This document shows, piece by piece, positions 36,300-48,300 of a stretch of DNA of 64,000 nucleotides. The stretch's first letter is position 1; each line of letters begins with the position of its first letter. The position numbers and the translations under genes were made by a program. Source of the DNA: Rhizophagus irregularis (Eukaryota > Glomeromycota > Glomeromycetes > Glomerales > Glomeraceae); contig NC_089436.1 in assembly GCF_026210795.1 (NCBI RefSeq), positions 4,774,001-4,838,000 on the forward strand, given 5' to 3'. The notes below the pieces were generated by a model, which ran no database searches, was not told the origin of the DNA, and saw nothing but the letters and a program-made list of their open reading frames with translations.

Positions 36300-37600
36300 A
36301 AATAAACACCTGTATCCTCAAAGAATCGCAAAGAACCTAAAGGAAAAGAAAAGAAGGACGAAATTAGCAAAGGATAAAGAAGAAGACAAAAAAATTATAT
36401 CATAAATACCCACCTTCTCATGAAGAGCCGCAAAAGAAGCAGAAGCCTGAAAGAAGAGAAGGACAAAATTAGCAAAGGATAATGAATAAACAAAAAAAAA
36501 AAGAAAGAAAAATATCTTACCTGCAAAGAAAGAAAATCTATAAGAATTGGTGAAAGGAACTAAAGATCCTTGAAATAAAACTAAAGAAAGCCGCCTTTGG
36601 TGTTGTAGACCAAATCAAACCATGTCTGCGGTCTAGAAATTTCGAATACTACAAAGTCATAGCCCAGGCGACAATACAGGTGATAATACAGGTGACAATA
36701 CAGATGATAATACAGGTGATAATACAGGCGATAATATGGATGGTGAAGTAATAATACCACCAACTGATCTAAAATATCTTCTCGCTGGTGCGATAGCTGG
36801 TGCGGTAAGTCGTACTGCAACAGCTCCATTTGATAGACTTCTACGAAGAACTGCAAGAATTGAAAACTTAGAGAAAGATGGAATTAGTAAAGGAGAATGA
36901 AAGAAATGAAAAAAGAGACGTGATGGAAATACTCTAACTATTTACCTTCCAATGGAATCGCAAGGAACCGAAATCCTAAAAAAAAAGAGAGGAAAGATAA
37001 AATTAACAAAGGATAATGGAAACAAAAAAAAAGGAACTGAAATAATAAAATACAAAAATACACACCAGCCATTGCATGATGAACGGAAACCTAAACAAAA
37101 AAAGAGGAGATGCGTACAAAATTAGAAAAGGAAATCCCAAAAAAAAAGAAAAAAAAAAAAAAAAATACACTTACATTTCTGTGAAATGCAACAAGGAACC
37201 GAAACCCTTCGCAAGGAGAACTGCAAGGAACGGAAATTTAAATGAAAAAATAAAAGAGGCATACAAAATTAGAAAAGGAATCTAAAAAAAAAAGAAATAA
37301 AAAGAAAAGAAATACTTGCCATCGAAGCCCTCGTAAGAAGAACCGCAAGGAACGGAAAACCTAAATGAAGAAAGAGGAGAGGCGTACGAAGTTAGAAAAG
37401 GGATCCAAAAAAAAGAAAAAAAAAACTTGCCTTTCCAAGGAACCGGAACCTTTCGCAAGGAGAACCTCAAGGAACGGAAAATCTAAACGAAGAAAGAAGA
37501 GAGGTGTACAAAATTAGAAACGGAAACCAAAAAAAACCAAAAAAAAGTAACACCTTCTTTCTGTGAAGAGTTGCAAGAACTGAGATCTAAAAGAAAAGAA
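36300..37600 (-). repeat. Splice-flanked tandem array (array 4)
   Basis: About nine units on the minus strand. A T-rich tract ends in TTTAG, a core of 25-45 bases contains GGTTCCTTGCGGTTCTTC or similar, and GTGTTT, GTGGGT, GTAAAT or GTGTGT follows (GCAAGT in some units). Examples are 36,343-36,312, 36,448-36,413 and 36,978-36,944. Because the hAT transposase gene runs the same way downstream, a transcript started near the right end would cross these units before the transposase. Confidence 0.6.
36661..36900 (+). pseudogene. Captured fragment of a mitochondrial carrier gene
   Basis: A plus-strand frame reads an Asn/Asp/Thr/Gly repeat (DNTGDNTGDN), then IIPPTDLKYLLAGAIAGAVS and RTATAPFDRL, after which it runs into array sequence (LRRTARIEN) and stops at 36,900. 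The LAGAIAGAVSRT-TAPFDR text is the start of the first repeat of mitochondrial carrier proteins, closest in style to the calcium-regulated ATP-Mg/Pi (SCaMC/Sal1) group, where PPTDLKYFLAG precedes transmembrane helix 1. Only this one exon-sized piece is present, opposite in direction to the array around it. It looks like a gene fragment captured by a transposon. Confidence 0.75.
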
Positions 37601-37914
37601 ACGTATAAATTTAGCAAAACGGAATGCAAAAAGGAACGAAAAGAAACAATAAACTAAAAAAAAAATTCTAATCTTTCGTGAAAAAATGCACTTTAAAAGA
37701 AGCAGATGAATATTTTTTTTTTTTTACAAAAAAAATCGATAATCTTTTGATTATCTAATTAAGAACTGAACTGTAATTTCAGTTCGATTCAGGTTAAAAA
37801 TTCGGTTCCGGTTCCGGGTCAGGCTTAAATCCAAAGAACCAAACTGGAACCAGAACCGAATGTCAGGCCGGTTCTGGTTCCTTACTAAAACCGAACCAAA
37901 CCGACCCGTTCAGA

Positions 37915-38149
37915 CAGTGTTGTACATTTTTGATGTCTGCAGCTTTTTTTGGTTGTCCCAGACATGTCCGCGCTCTGTCCATACTCTTCTGTAACTTAAA
38001 ATTCTTTACAAAAATTATATTTATTTATGCATAATTGGATGCTAAACATTTTTGCTAAGTATTGAACAAGGTTATCATAGAAAAATTTTGAGGGGTTATC
38101 ATTTCTTTTTTGTGTAACATGTCCCAGACATTGTCCCGTGACAACACTG
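37915..38149. mobile_element. hAT-type MITE, 8-bp target duplication
   Basis: The ends CAGTGTTGTAC and GTGACAACACTG are inverted repeats, with GTCCCAGACATGTCC-like words inside both. CGTTCAGA is duplicated (37,907-37,914 and 38,150-38,157). The duplicated target is part of the right terminus of the larger hAT-type element, so this MITE split an existing terminus and is younger than it. Confidence 0.9.
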
Positions 38150-38186
38150 CGTTCAGAGCTTTAATAACGAGTATACTTTAAAAGAA

Positions 38187-38640
38187 TTGATTGGAAGAAT
38201 TCTATTAAAATACGAGCAGAAAATAAAAAAGGAACAAAAAAATGATAAAATAGAGATTTTGAATAAAATTAATATTAGTTTTATAAATATTTTTGAACGA
38301 GAAATCAGAAATTTTGATAGGAAAAGAAAAGATATGGGAATTAAATTAATTAGAGGGGTTTATAATAATAAATTTAATAATTTAACAAAGTTTAATAGTA
38401 AGGAAGTTAGATTAGTCATTTATGAATTATGGGAATTTTGTTATGATAGGATGAGAGAAGAATTTTAGATGAAACGATATGTAGAGGTGAATGAAATTGA
38501 AAAGATTAGGGATCAGTAGATTAGATAAGAGAGAAAAAAGGAAAGTGAAAGATAGGGAAAAAGATGAAGAATTAGAATTAAATAAAAATGAAAACAAGAA
38601 AAAATTTAAAAATGATGATAAACAAAAAAATAGAGAAAAT
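38187..38640 (+). pseudogene. C-terminal remnant of a non-LTR retrotransposon ORF2 (tentative)
   Basis: An open frame (38,187-38,468) rich in Lys, Arg and Asn contains NFDRKRKDMGIKLIRG and VRLVIYELWEFCYDRMREEF, then TAG, after which the same frame reads MKRYVEVNEIEKIR before further stops. Composition and position suggest the tail of a LINE protein of another lineage than the one at 43 kb. I am recalling this style from Rhizophagus repeats and cannot check it. It is wedged between the hAT-type element and copy B. Confidence 0.35.
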
Positions 38641-41430
38641 ATTATTAATTAACGATCCGTTTAAAATCGGCACGGTTTTACGATCATTTTATAATAAATT
38701 GCGGGGTTAATAACGATAATAAAAAAAAGCCATTTTTAAATCTAACGCGTGTAACAAAATTCCACCCCACTACATAATGAAAACACACTACCCAGTAATT
38801 ATTTCTCTTGTTTCGCCAGGAATACTTGTTGAGAGACTTCATTATGGCCCATATTCACACTATTGGTGGCAACTTTCACCTCTTTTACCTGCTGAATCTA
38901 AAAAAGATGAGAAAAATACATATTTTCCCATTCGTGTGAACCAAAAAACCAAGGCAACTCTTAACAACCATGAATTTACTACAACAATAGTTGTTGGCAA
39001 CAAAGATAACAATAATTTTTTACCAGGTTATGTGTGTCAATGTGAAGCTATTGTAGAAATTGCAAATGATCCAACTACTGCTATTTCTGAAGTTTATTCT
39101 AAAGTTTTTGCAACAGAAACACGCTATTCTGGTCTATTAATTATGGGATGGAACAATGAAAATATAATAAAAGAACTGTGTGATGATGTTTCTTTTATTT
39201 CTCAATCGTTTTTACTTGACAAAATCAAAATATTTGTTTATGGAACGGGATATTCATCACACACAGATTGGTTTCATGCTGGACCAGGATATAAATCTTC
39301 TCTTCTTTATAAATTCAATGAAAATAAACAGGCATTATTTGTTTCCAAAATTGAAGAAGACTTTTCGTGTATTCTCAAAATTTATCAAGATCAAATACTC
39401 AAAAGTACAATTAAAGGCAAAAATCCAATTGATGTATGGAAAACTTTGGGTTTGATAAAAAAATTCAATGGAAATCAACTTTTTGGCGTTGAAAATTATG
39501 TAATACAGTCTCTAAATAAAAAGCAAAAAGTGCTAACTTGTTCACCTCAAGAATGGAAAAATCCCTCTATTATGGAATCACTTTTTGATTTTCACCTAAA
39601 ACGAAGAACAACAGTAAATATTGATTGGTATCAATTATTTGTAAAATGAGACAAACAAGAAAGTTCTCTAATCAAACTACATAATGAATTGCAGATTATG
39701 TATACTGAAAATTATAAATTCAATATACGAGAATTGAGAGCATGGAATGCTTTTCTTCATGCAGTTGGCGCTCATAATGTAACTCCTTGGTCAAATGATG
39801 ATGAATGTCAGGTAATTTTTTGATATTATTACTAAAAATAATTTTACAAACAAAACTAATTATAAATTTTATTATTAGTTTCAATTTTGGTCAAAATCCA
39901 GCCATCCAGAATAAGATCATGCGTCACTTACCCAATTATACAAGATGGGATTTCTCGTCAAGGATATTTCAATGCCTCTCAAAAATTCAACTCAAACTTT
40001 TTGGCGATGTTTTAATCTTGCATTAGAGAATAATAAAAAAAATTATGATGGAAAAAGACGAGTATTATCAATTATTGCAGAGGACTTTACCTATGAAGAA
40101 TTACAAAAAAATTTAGGAGTGAGTATTCAACATAAATTCTAATGTTATAAGAAATACAAAAAATAATTCAACAAATTATTTTTTAAAAGGTTGGACGACA
40201 TACCATTTCAGAATCACACAAACATACACGAACAAATGGTTATGGTGCACCTTCACTGAATAAACCAATTTTCCATCGAATAAAACTCATCACTGAACAA
40301 TTACAGCAATTTGAATTGTTTTTTTCTATAAAAGAACACGTTAATATGAGTTCCTATAAAACTGACAGTGCAAGTGGATTACCTGTACTTTATTTGCAAG
40401 ATCATAAACAAGCATTATGGGAGAAATTTTATGAACAATATCCTAATGGAATGCATAGAACTACTTTTATGACGCGATTAGATGGTAAACGTTTTGTATA
40501 TAAAGAAGATTTAGGTGGACTTTGTTCAGAATGCAATGAATGTGGATATCAAGTATTCGCAAATATTGAAGAACTAATAAATATCAATATTACAGACCTG
40601 GTACTTCAGGTAAAATTCATACAATTCAAATAAATGTAGTATTCAACTTACAATTTTATTTTTTTTTGTAATATATAGAATGAATTAATTGTTGCAGCTC
40701 AAAATTTACGACGTTATCTCAGAAAAGATTATTCAAAACAATTGAATGTAACGCAAGATGGAATTGCAACACATAATTCTTGTATATCACATTGCCTTCA
40801 ATATGCTTTTGGCAATTGCCAAGAAATACATTCCAACACCTGCACCAATTGTAAAAATCTATTTGTTTTTTTCAAAAAATAAAAAGAATATTTGCCATCA
40901 AATAAGTATGAAGATCTTGATAAATATCAAAGACAATTGATAGCATTTATGTCACATCATGCACGTAAAACTTACCTAAATGCACAATTGCCTGCCACCC
41001 TTGCCCAACTTAATTCTGATGAAGCTTTGATTATTGTAGATTACAAAATGCGCATTAATCCAAAAAAAGCAAGAGAAACAAAAGATGAATGGTTTGGTAA
41101 ACGTGGATGGACTTTACATTCTGTTTTGTTATATACAGTCAACTCCCTCTATAGTCACTCCCGTTATAGTCACATTCTACTATATAGTCACACCAGTTGA
41201 ATGTTCAAAACACTTTATTATTAAAATTTATCCTATATAGTCACAATCTATCTATAGTCACTATCACACCTATCCTCAAAAATCTTATATTAAAAAGAAC
41301 CGTTTATAATCACAGTTATATAAAGAATATATTAAATAACTTGGCATCTAATAATCATACAAAGATGTATCATAGCTTGTTAGAATCATCTCACTGAGAC
41401 GAATCGAATGGTGGTAGTTTTATCCTTTTC

Positions 41431-42413
41431 CTTTGCTAATGTTTACGGCCAGACCACCCATTGCCTCTTATGAGACTAATCTCGGGTCTGTGTCCTATCA
41501 TCTTCAATGGGCAACCATTATACCGAGTACTTAATTCCTCAGGTAACAGCACCACTATAGAAGACATCCCCCATCGGGCCATTATAGGCTGATCAGAAGC
41601 TAGGTACACGCCGCCTACTCATCCTATACCCATTGCATGATACTGATACTCAATTTATTTAACAACCTTTAGAGAGCATCTACTTTCATGGAAGACTTTC
41701 GACAGGTAACATCAACCATCTAGTACCCTTCCATACCACCATTTTAGGTACTAAGTCTCACTCAAAGGCCACTACAGCCCGCGATTACCTAGCACCGATA
41801 GTACAGTTGTTTACCCCAAGTGGTATACTTTGTAGTGACCACTCGGACAGGAAGTAGCAGGCTTCTGTCCAGGATCACCCCTTATGGTGGGTATCAACCA
41901 CCAGAGATCACCAACCAGGACCCAAGAAGTGGGAAATCGAACCCCATAACCATGCTACCTGTTCTGTGCACGAACACCTTGGTTGGTCTAAGACCTAACA
42001 GAAGGTCAAACTACCACTAAGACATTGCACCCTCAGCTTTACCATCTAGGATGACCATCTAGCCATTACTGACCCCAAGTGGTATCGTGGAGTGACCACC
42101 TGAACAGGAAGTCCCCCCCAAGGTATAGTAGTAACCTCAAGGACAGGACTGCGCACATACCAATGGCCTCATAGGGAACGTTAGAAGGACACCATGACCC
42201 TTAGTTGAAATGTGCGGCCTAACCGTACACACTAATTCACCATGATGCAGTCCAACTACACTAATCCCTGTACCTTCACGCTATTGGTTGTAGCGTCCGC
42301 AGTAAAATTCTTTTTATTTCCATGGTCATGGGAATTGAACCTGCGACCTCACCATACTCAGGCTTAATGAGGGTCTCAGTGACTAACCACTGAGATAGGG
42401 TGACCAACCCTTT
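41431..42413 (-). mobile_element. tRNA-derived SINE-like retroposon 1 (minus strand)
   Basis: It is flanked by the 16-bp direct repeat TAGTTTTATCCTTTTC (41,415-41,430 and 42,414-42,429). The sister copy at 32,890-32,930 has the empty site. On the minus strand the head contains a pol III A-box-like CTCAGTGGTTAGTC and, about 45 bases on, a B box GGTTCAATTCC (42,400-42,330). A second, weaker tRNA-like module (CTTAGTGGTAGTTTG ... GGTTCGATTCCC) lies near 42,030-41,930, so the unit looks dimeric. There is no coding capacity; it depends on LINE machinery. Confidence 0.75.
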
Positions 42414-43205
42414 TAGTTTTATCCTTTTCCGATCACTGGCTGACGAGTTATTCAACAAAATGTTAAACATCGGCATTATAATATTTCTTGATTTACGTTT
42501 ACTGCGCCATTTAACATTTTGCTAGATTTATCAGTACCTAGTGATTGTAAAAAGACGTTTTATAGCTCGTTGGAATCGCCTCATCGAGACGAATCGAATG
42601 GTGGTAAGCTCATCTCTCTGTGATCAATATTGACGGAGGTATTACTTAAAAACCATTTAATATTTTTTAATTTCGGAAATTGATCTAGTGATTAGATTTC
42701 GATGTATCTTATACCATAATACCATTAGATTCGACTCATCAAGACGAATCGAATGGTAGTAAGATCGTCATTCTAGGATCAATATTGGCAGAGTTATTAC
42801 ACAAAAACCATTAATATTTTTTTAATTTCGGAAATTAATCTAGTGATTGGATTTTGACGTATTTTATACCATTAGAACCGTGTCATCAAGACGAATCGAA
42901 TGGCGGTAAGACCATCTCTCTATGATTAATATTGGCGAAGTTACGATACAATAAAGTTTTAAGTATAATTCTGGCTAAAATTATGTTAATTTTTGGCCAG
43001 AATTATGACATACAAATATAAGAAATTTTTTATATAGTCACATCTCTTTATAATCACCAAATATGAGGATCATCGCAACTCTTTCCTGAATTTTTGAAAA
43101 TACTAATAAAATTTATTTTTGAAATTTTTGTTCGAAAATTTCTAAGTGCTCGTTCACAATACTAATATTTCCACAGTTGCTTTCCTCTTTACTGAGCTTT
43201 AAACT

Positions 43206-45329
43206 ATGACTACACCTCCAGCTCCTTCTGTTATTAACCCGGATATCCCGCTGCCACCGCGTCCTGTTGTTTCTACTCCCTCTGGAGACCGACCTTTATC
43301 TCCCACTAGTACCGCTGGCGCACCTAATAAACGTACACGTACTGTCTCTGATGACGCGATGAATGTTGATATAACTTCGCCCCCAGCTCCTTCTCCCACC
43401 CTTACTTCTACTGTTCCTTCTGGTCTTCCTGTCAACAAAGTCCAAGTGATCATCCCTCCTCTTAATACTACTACTCCTGTTGAAACTGTTGACGCCTCTA
43501 TTCACGCTCCCTCTAACACCGGCGGCAAAGGCAAAGCTGTTGCTTTTGACATCCCAGAATGATGACCATCTCCCGATGGTAATGCTGCTGCTATCAAATC
43601 TGCACCTTCTCGCTATCATGCTGCGGCCTACCTACGCGACGTGCCTGATGCGTTCAAAACTAAATTCACCACCAATCGCTCCATGTGTGACGAAGTGGAT
43701 TGTTCACTCTCCCGATATCCTTCCTATGGTGCCCGCGCACGCTGCGATGGCTCAGGAGATAACAAAAAGATCCTTGTCTTCTTTAATGATCAACAGGATT
43801 TTACTGATTGTGTCACCTCCCCACGTGCTGATCTTCTCAATTTAGTCTTCACCCATTATTCCCCTGCAGATGCCAAACTCAGCGACGAAGCGAAGTTTTT
43901 GTTTGTCACTGATATCCCACTTTTCCTAACCGAGACTCAAGTCCGTCAGGCATTTTCCCGATATGGCACTGTAATTAAGTGCAAACTTACTCCTAGGAAG
44001 CATTATTATAATGGACATATACAGTTTTCCTCCGCGGATGCAATTACCCAATTTAATGATATTTGGGCGATCATTTGCCTTGGTAACTCTTTACGTGTCT
44101 GCCCGGCATCATTTTCGAAATCCCAACGCGATAGCCGCAAAGAACATGTTGCTATCCTTGCCGGCATTCCAAAGAATATTAAAGAAGCTGATCTGCTTGA
44201 AATTGCTACCCAAGTTAATGCTAAGGCCCTTAACATTCCTCTATCTATTAATTCCTACAAACCTAAACCCTATGTATATTTGAATTTCTCCTCATTCGAA
44301 TCTCTTGAAGCTGCCAAAGAAATGACCATGGCTTTCCGCGGCAAAGGATTAACTTGGCACCCTCCTAATGAAGCACAAACTTTATGCCACGTTTGTGGGC
44401 GTCCTGGTTGTTCCCCTTCTGTGTGTAATCCTCGTACCACACGGAAAGTAGACGATCGCCTTAACAAACTTTATTCTCGCTTTAATGCTGGCCCTAGACG
44501 TGGACGTCAGGATTCGTGTCAATCACGTGACAATTCCACCTCCCGTTCACGATCGCGATCCAATTCTAGATCCCGCAATAACAATTCCTCTTCACCCCGT
44601 TCCAATAACAATAACAACAACAACAATTACACTAACACTTCCCGTCCTAATACTTCTCGAAGCAGTAACCGGTCCAACAATAATAACAACCCCCGGAACA
44701 ATGGTAATTCCTCCGGTCTCACTCAATCTCCAGACCAACCTCATCCTATCAGTTCTACACCTACTTCGCCATCTGACAGCCCTGCTCATGTACTTCCTCA
44801 ACATGTTATTGATGAATTAAAGGCGCAGATCAAAGAGATTGCTACTACCCTTAAATCTCTCGATGCAACTGTTTCCTGGATGCAGGATACTATTACAAAT
44901 CATGATTATAGAATATCTGAACTCGAATCAATGATGAATTATGATAACAATAATCTGGGTGATTCAGATTTGTACCCACCTCATAATGATCATGATAACC
45001 ATTCTTATAATAATGGATGGGATGATATCCAAGCCAATGACCCGAATTCTGGATTCAATCTTCCTCCTCATACTTCACCTTCTCTTATGGACACTTCTCC
45101 AGATGCTTCCTTTTCAACTTTGGATCCTAACTCTGTCCTATCGAGACGACATGTCCCCTTACCTAATTCTCGACCTACTATTATTGCCCCTGATGCTAAT
45201 TCTTCCCGTCTACAATCAGAAATCTTTAATGTTACTACTACACAAAAGAATCTTTCTGCCCAACTTGGTTCGATTATGGAAAAATTGGACTCCTTCTCTC
45301 CTTCAAAACCCTCCCCTTCCAATGATTGA
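43206..45329 (+). pseudogene. LINE ORF1 protein (RRM, zinc knuckle), two adjacent TGA stops
   Basis: The frame runs 708 codons from ATG 43,206 to TGA 45,329, interrupted only by TGATGA at 43,560-43,565 (codons 119-120). The N-terminus is Pro/Thr/Ser-rich. Two RRM-like folds follow (FLFVTDIPLFLTETQVRQAF and VAILAGIPKNIKEADLLE). Then come the knuckle CHVCGRPGCSPSVC, an Arg/Ser and Asn-rich linker, and a predicted coiled coil near 44,800-44,940. ORF1 proteins bind their own RNA and escort it to the target. The stop overlaps the ORF2 start (ATGATTGA), so ORF2 is probably reached by reinitiation. Both stops could come from CGA by C-to-T change. Confidence 0.85.
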
Positions 45330-48300
45330 ACACCAATTTATATCGGGTGTATTACAGGGATTTCACCCCCCTAATAGTGCGATTCCTAATTTTAATAATC
45401 CTAATAATCTCTCTTCTCCTTCTTCCCCCCTTATTAATTTTGAACAAATCAATGTCAATGGTTTGTGTTCTCCTGTTAGACAACTGCATTTGTTAAATTA
45501 TTTTCTCCATTCCTCCTTTGGCGTTTTATCCTTAAATGATACTTGCCTTACTTCTTCTGGTGCTAACTTTATTTATCAAAATGAACATTCCTTATATAAC
45601 TTTAAGTCCTATTGGGCTCCTTCCCCTTGTAATTCACGACCACATGATGGTGTTAGTCTCTTGCTTCGCCATCCTTTACATAAACATGTTCAGAAAATCG
45701 ATCCTTGGAAAGGTCGTTTATTAAAAATAGATCTTTTTTTTCATCAAACAAAAATTTCTATTATTTCTGTTTATATTCCTCCTTATCATTCTATTCAACA
45801 AAGAACGTGATACTATTTTTGCTCAGTTGAATTTATGGCTTGATAAAGCCCGCGCTAATAACTATCACGTAGTTATCCTTGGTGATTTTAATGCAGACGA
45901 AATTTCATATTCACATCTTCCTCAACATCATTTAAAAATTTTACGATCACTTTCTTCTCGATATTTTATGGATCATCAATCCCATATCTCTTCAATTTCA
46001 GGTCCTAGCTCTACCTTTTATTATCAAAATGGTTCTTCAAGACTTGATTATATTTGGTCATCCCCTGGATTTCCTGCTCCTGGCCTTTTCTCTCATGTTG
46101 AAACTTGTCCTAAGCTGAATGATAATCAATTTACTGATCATCGTGTACTTATAACGGCCTTTGATTTTAGCTCATGTTTCGCTATTTTATCCAAAGCTCG
46201 ATTAAAGCAGAAAAGCGAACAACGCACCATCTTTCTTTACAAAAATTTGAAAGATGACACTTGGGACAAATTTTCCAATGAAGTAAACTCACGTCTTGAG
46301 TTATACTTGACCACACACCACCCTTCAGTATCTTCACTTTCAGCTCTTTCATTGGACAAACTTTGGCACGCTCTTAAACGTTCTATTCTTGGTGGTGCCA
46401 TTGATTCTCTACCATTCCAACATGTATCCAATACTCATCACCATAAATATCCTCCTGAACTTACCATGCTTATTGCTGTAAACAAATTCTTGGATAGATT
46501 ATTGTTTAAATTGACCACATCTAGGCCTGGTCGTCCTGCTCAACTTTTACAAATGATTAATTCTTTACCAACCCAATTAATCCTCCTTAAGTCTCTTTTA
46601 ACAGATTATACTATACCTTCTTATAGTACAACACCACTTCCTACTTTTGTCAAATTTTTACGTTCACAAAAAGCTTTGGTCTCAGCTTATCTTTCCACAC
46701 AATTTCATCAGCATCATGTAGATTCCATTGAATATTATACTGCTCTTAGAGATGAACATTTCTCTACATCCCCGGGCTCTTTTATTTTCTCAGCCCTATC
46801 AGTGGAACATCGTTCTATCGTCCTTGATAGAGTTTTGGTTGTTATTGACTCCAAACCCACATTACTTACTGATCCTTCAGATATCAAACAAGCTGCTATT
46901 AAACACTTCCAATCGGTTGTCACTCCTCCTTTGGTCCAGTATTCTTCTACGGATTCATTTCCTCCACGATGGCAACGAGCTTATACTCCTCTTCCAGATA
47001 TTGATTCGTCCTTATATAACTCGGTTATGTCTCCTATTCTGGCCGATAAATGGAAAAACATTTTCAATTCTATGCCTAATAATAAAGCCTCTGGTCCTTC
47101 CAAGATCTCTTATGAGATGCTCAAACATTTAACTGGAGAAACTTTCAATTTGTCCCTTGTACTAGCCAATGCTTGTCTCATTCATGGAGATATTCCTGCC
47201 GATTGGCGTGAAGCGCTTGTTTATCCCATTCCAAAGCCTCATGAATTTGACGCCCAATTGAAGAATACGCGACCTATCACTCTATTGGAAACAGTACAAA
47301 AATGTGTGGTTAAAGTCGTTACAACTCGATTATCAAAAATCCTAGCCGACAATCAAGTGCTCCAAGGTGGTAATTTTGCCGGATTACCAGGCGGCTCCAC
47401 TGACATTCCTATTAAGATGCTTGATGCTATTATTCATCAACGACGCTTTGATAAAAGCGATGACCAAGAACTATGGGTTGTTTCTCAGGACATTTCTAAG
47501 GCCTTTGACTCAATTGATTTGAACATGCTTAGACTGGCTTTAATTCGTCTGCATATTCCGTCTTTATTGATCAAATTTATCATTAACCTTTTTACAAGGC
47601 GTAATAATAAAATTATTACACATCATGGTGATACTTCTGGATATAGAGTTAGAATTGGTATTGACCAAGGTGAAATCATCTCTCCACTATTATGGATTAT
47701 ATACTTGGATCCATTACTTACCACACTTAATCGAGAAGCTTGTGATCCCTTTATTTTGAAATCTTCTGCATTATTGGATTATTCTCCAATTGAATATGAA
47801 CAACATAATCTTCCTGTTTCACATATTACATTTATGGATGACTCTACTTTGATTGCTTCATCTAAACAAGGAATTGAAGATCGCCTTTCCATCACTGCTG
47901 AATTTTACACTTTAAATAATACTCAAGCAAATTCAGCAAAATATATCCTTCTTTCTTCTGAACTATTTTCTCAAACTATTGTATTTGATCTATTCCCATC
48001 CTCTTTAAATACGATTCATACCCTTACTTTAAAGGCGTTAGCCTTATCTACATCTTTTCGGTTTTTAGGTGTTTGGTTTAACCTTTCGGCTTCTTCTCAT
48101 TTCGTTCATAACCAAACTGTTTCCATGGTCAAAGACATGGCCGCTCTACTCAGTCCTAAAAAACTTTTAGCACAACATATAGCTTATCTTTATAACGTTG
48201 TCCTACTTCCAAGGCTCGAATTTCGCCTACAAACCACATTATTTGCAGAATCCACCATTAATCGCATGGTTTCTCCAATGCTTTCTCTTATTCGTCAGAA

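Larger units (their letters stand above)
28663..38163 (-). mobile_element. Large hAT-type element (composite)
   Basis: Outer termini TAAAGCTCTGAAC (28,663) and GTTCAGAGCTTTA (ending 38,163, interrupted by a MITE) are inverted repeats. Just inside both lie 150-bp zones of ACCGGAACCG/GGTTCCGG words. Between them are array 3 (left, plus), a hAT transposase gene on the minus strand, and array 4 (right, minus) upstream of that gene. No matching 8-bp duplication flanks the ends (GTATTGAC versus ATAACGAG), so these ends may belong to two elements or the duplication may have decayed. The body hosts several younger insertions, annotated separately. Confidence 0.55.

Noticed and set aside
36581-36856. 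Minus-strand His/Tyr/Leu-rich frame (YYHLYYHLY)
   Set aside because: It is the antisense shadow of the plus-strand DNTGDN repeat and carrier fragment, which is the meaningful frame.
43199-44804. Several minus-strand and alternative-frame ORFs inside LINE ORF1
   Set aside because: They are shadows of the C-rich, low-complexity coding strand of ORF1, which has clear RRM and knuckle motifs in one frame.
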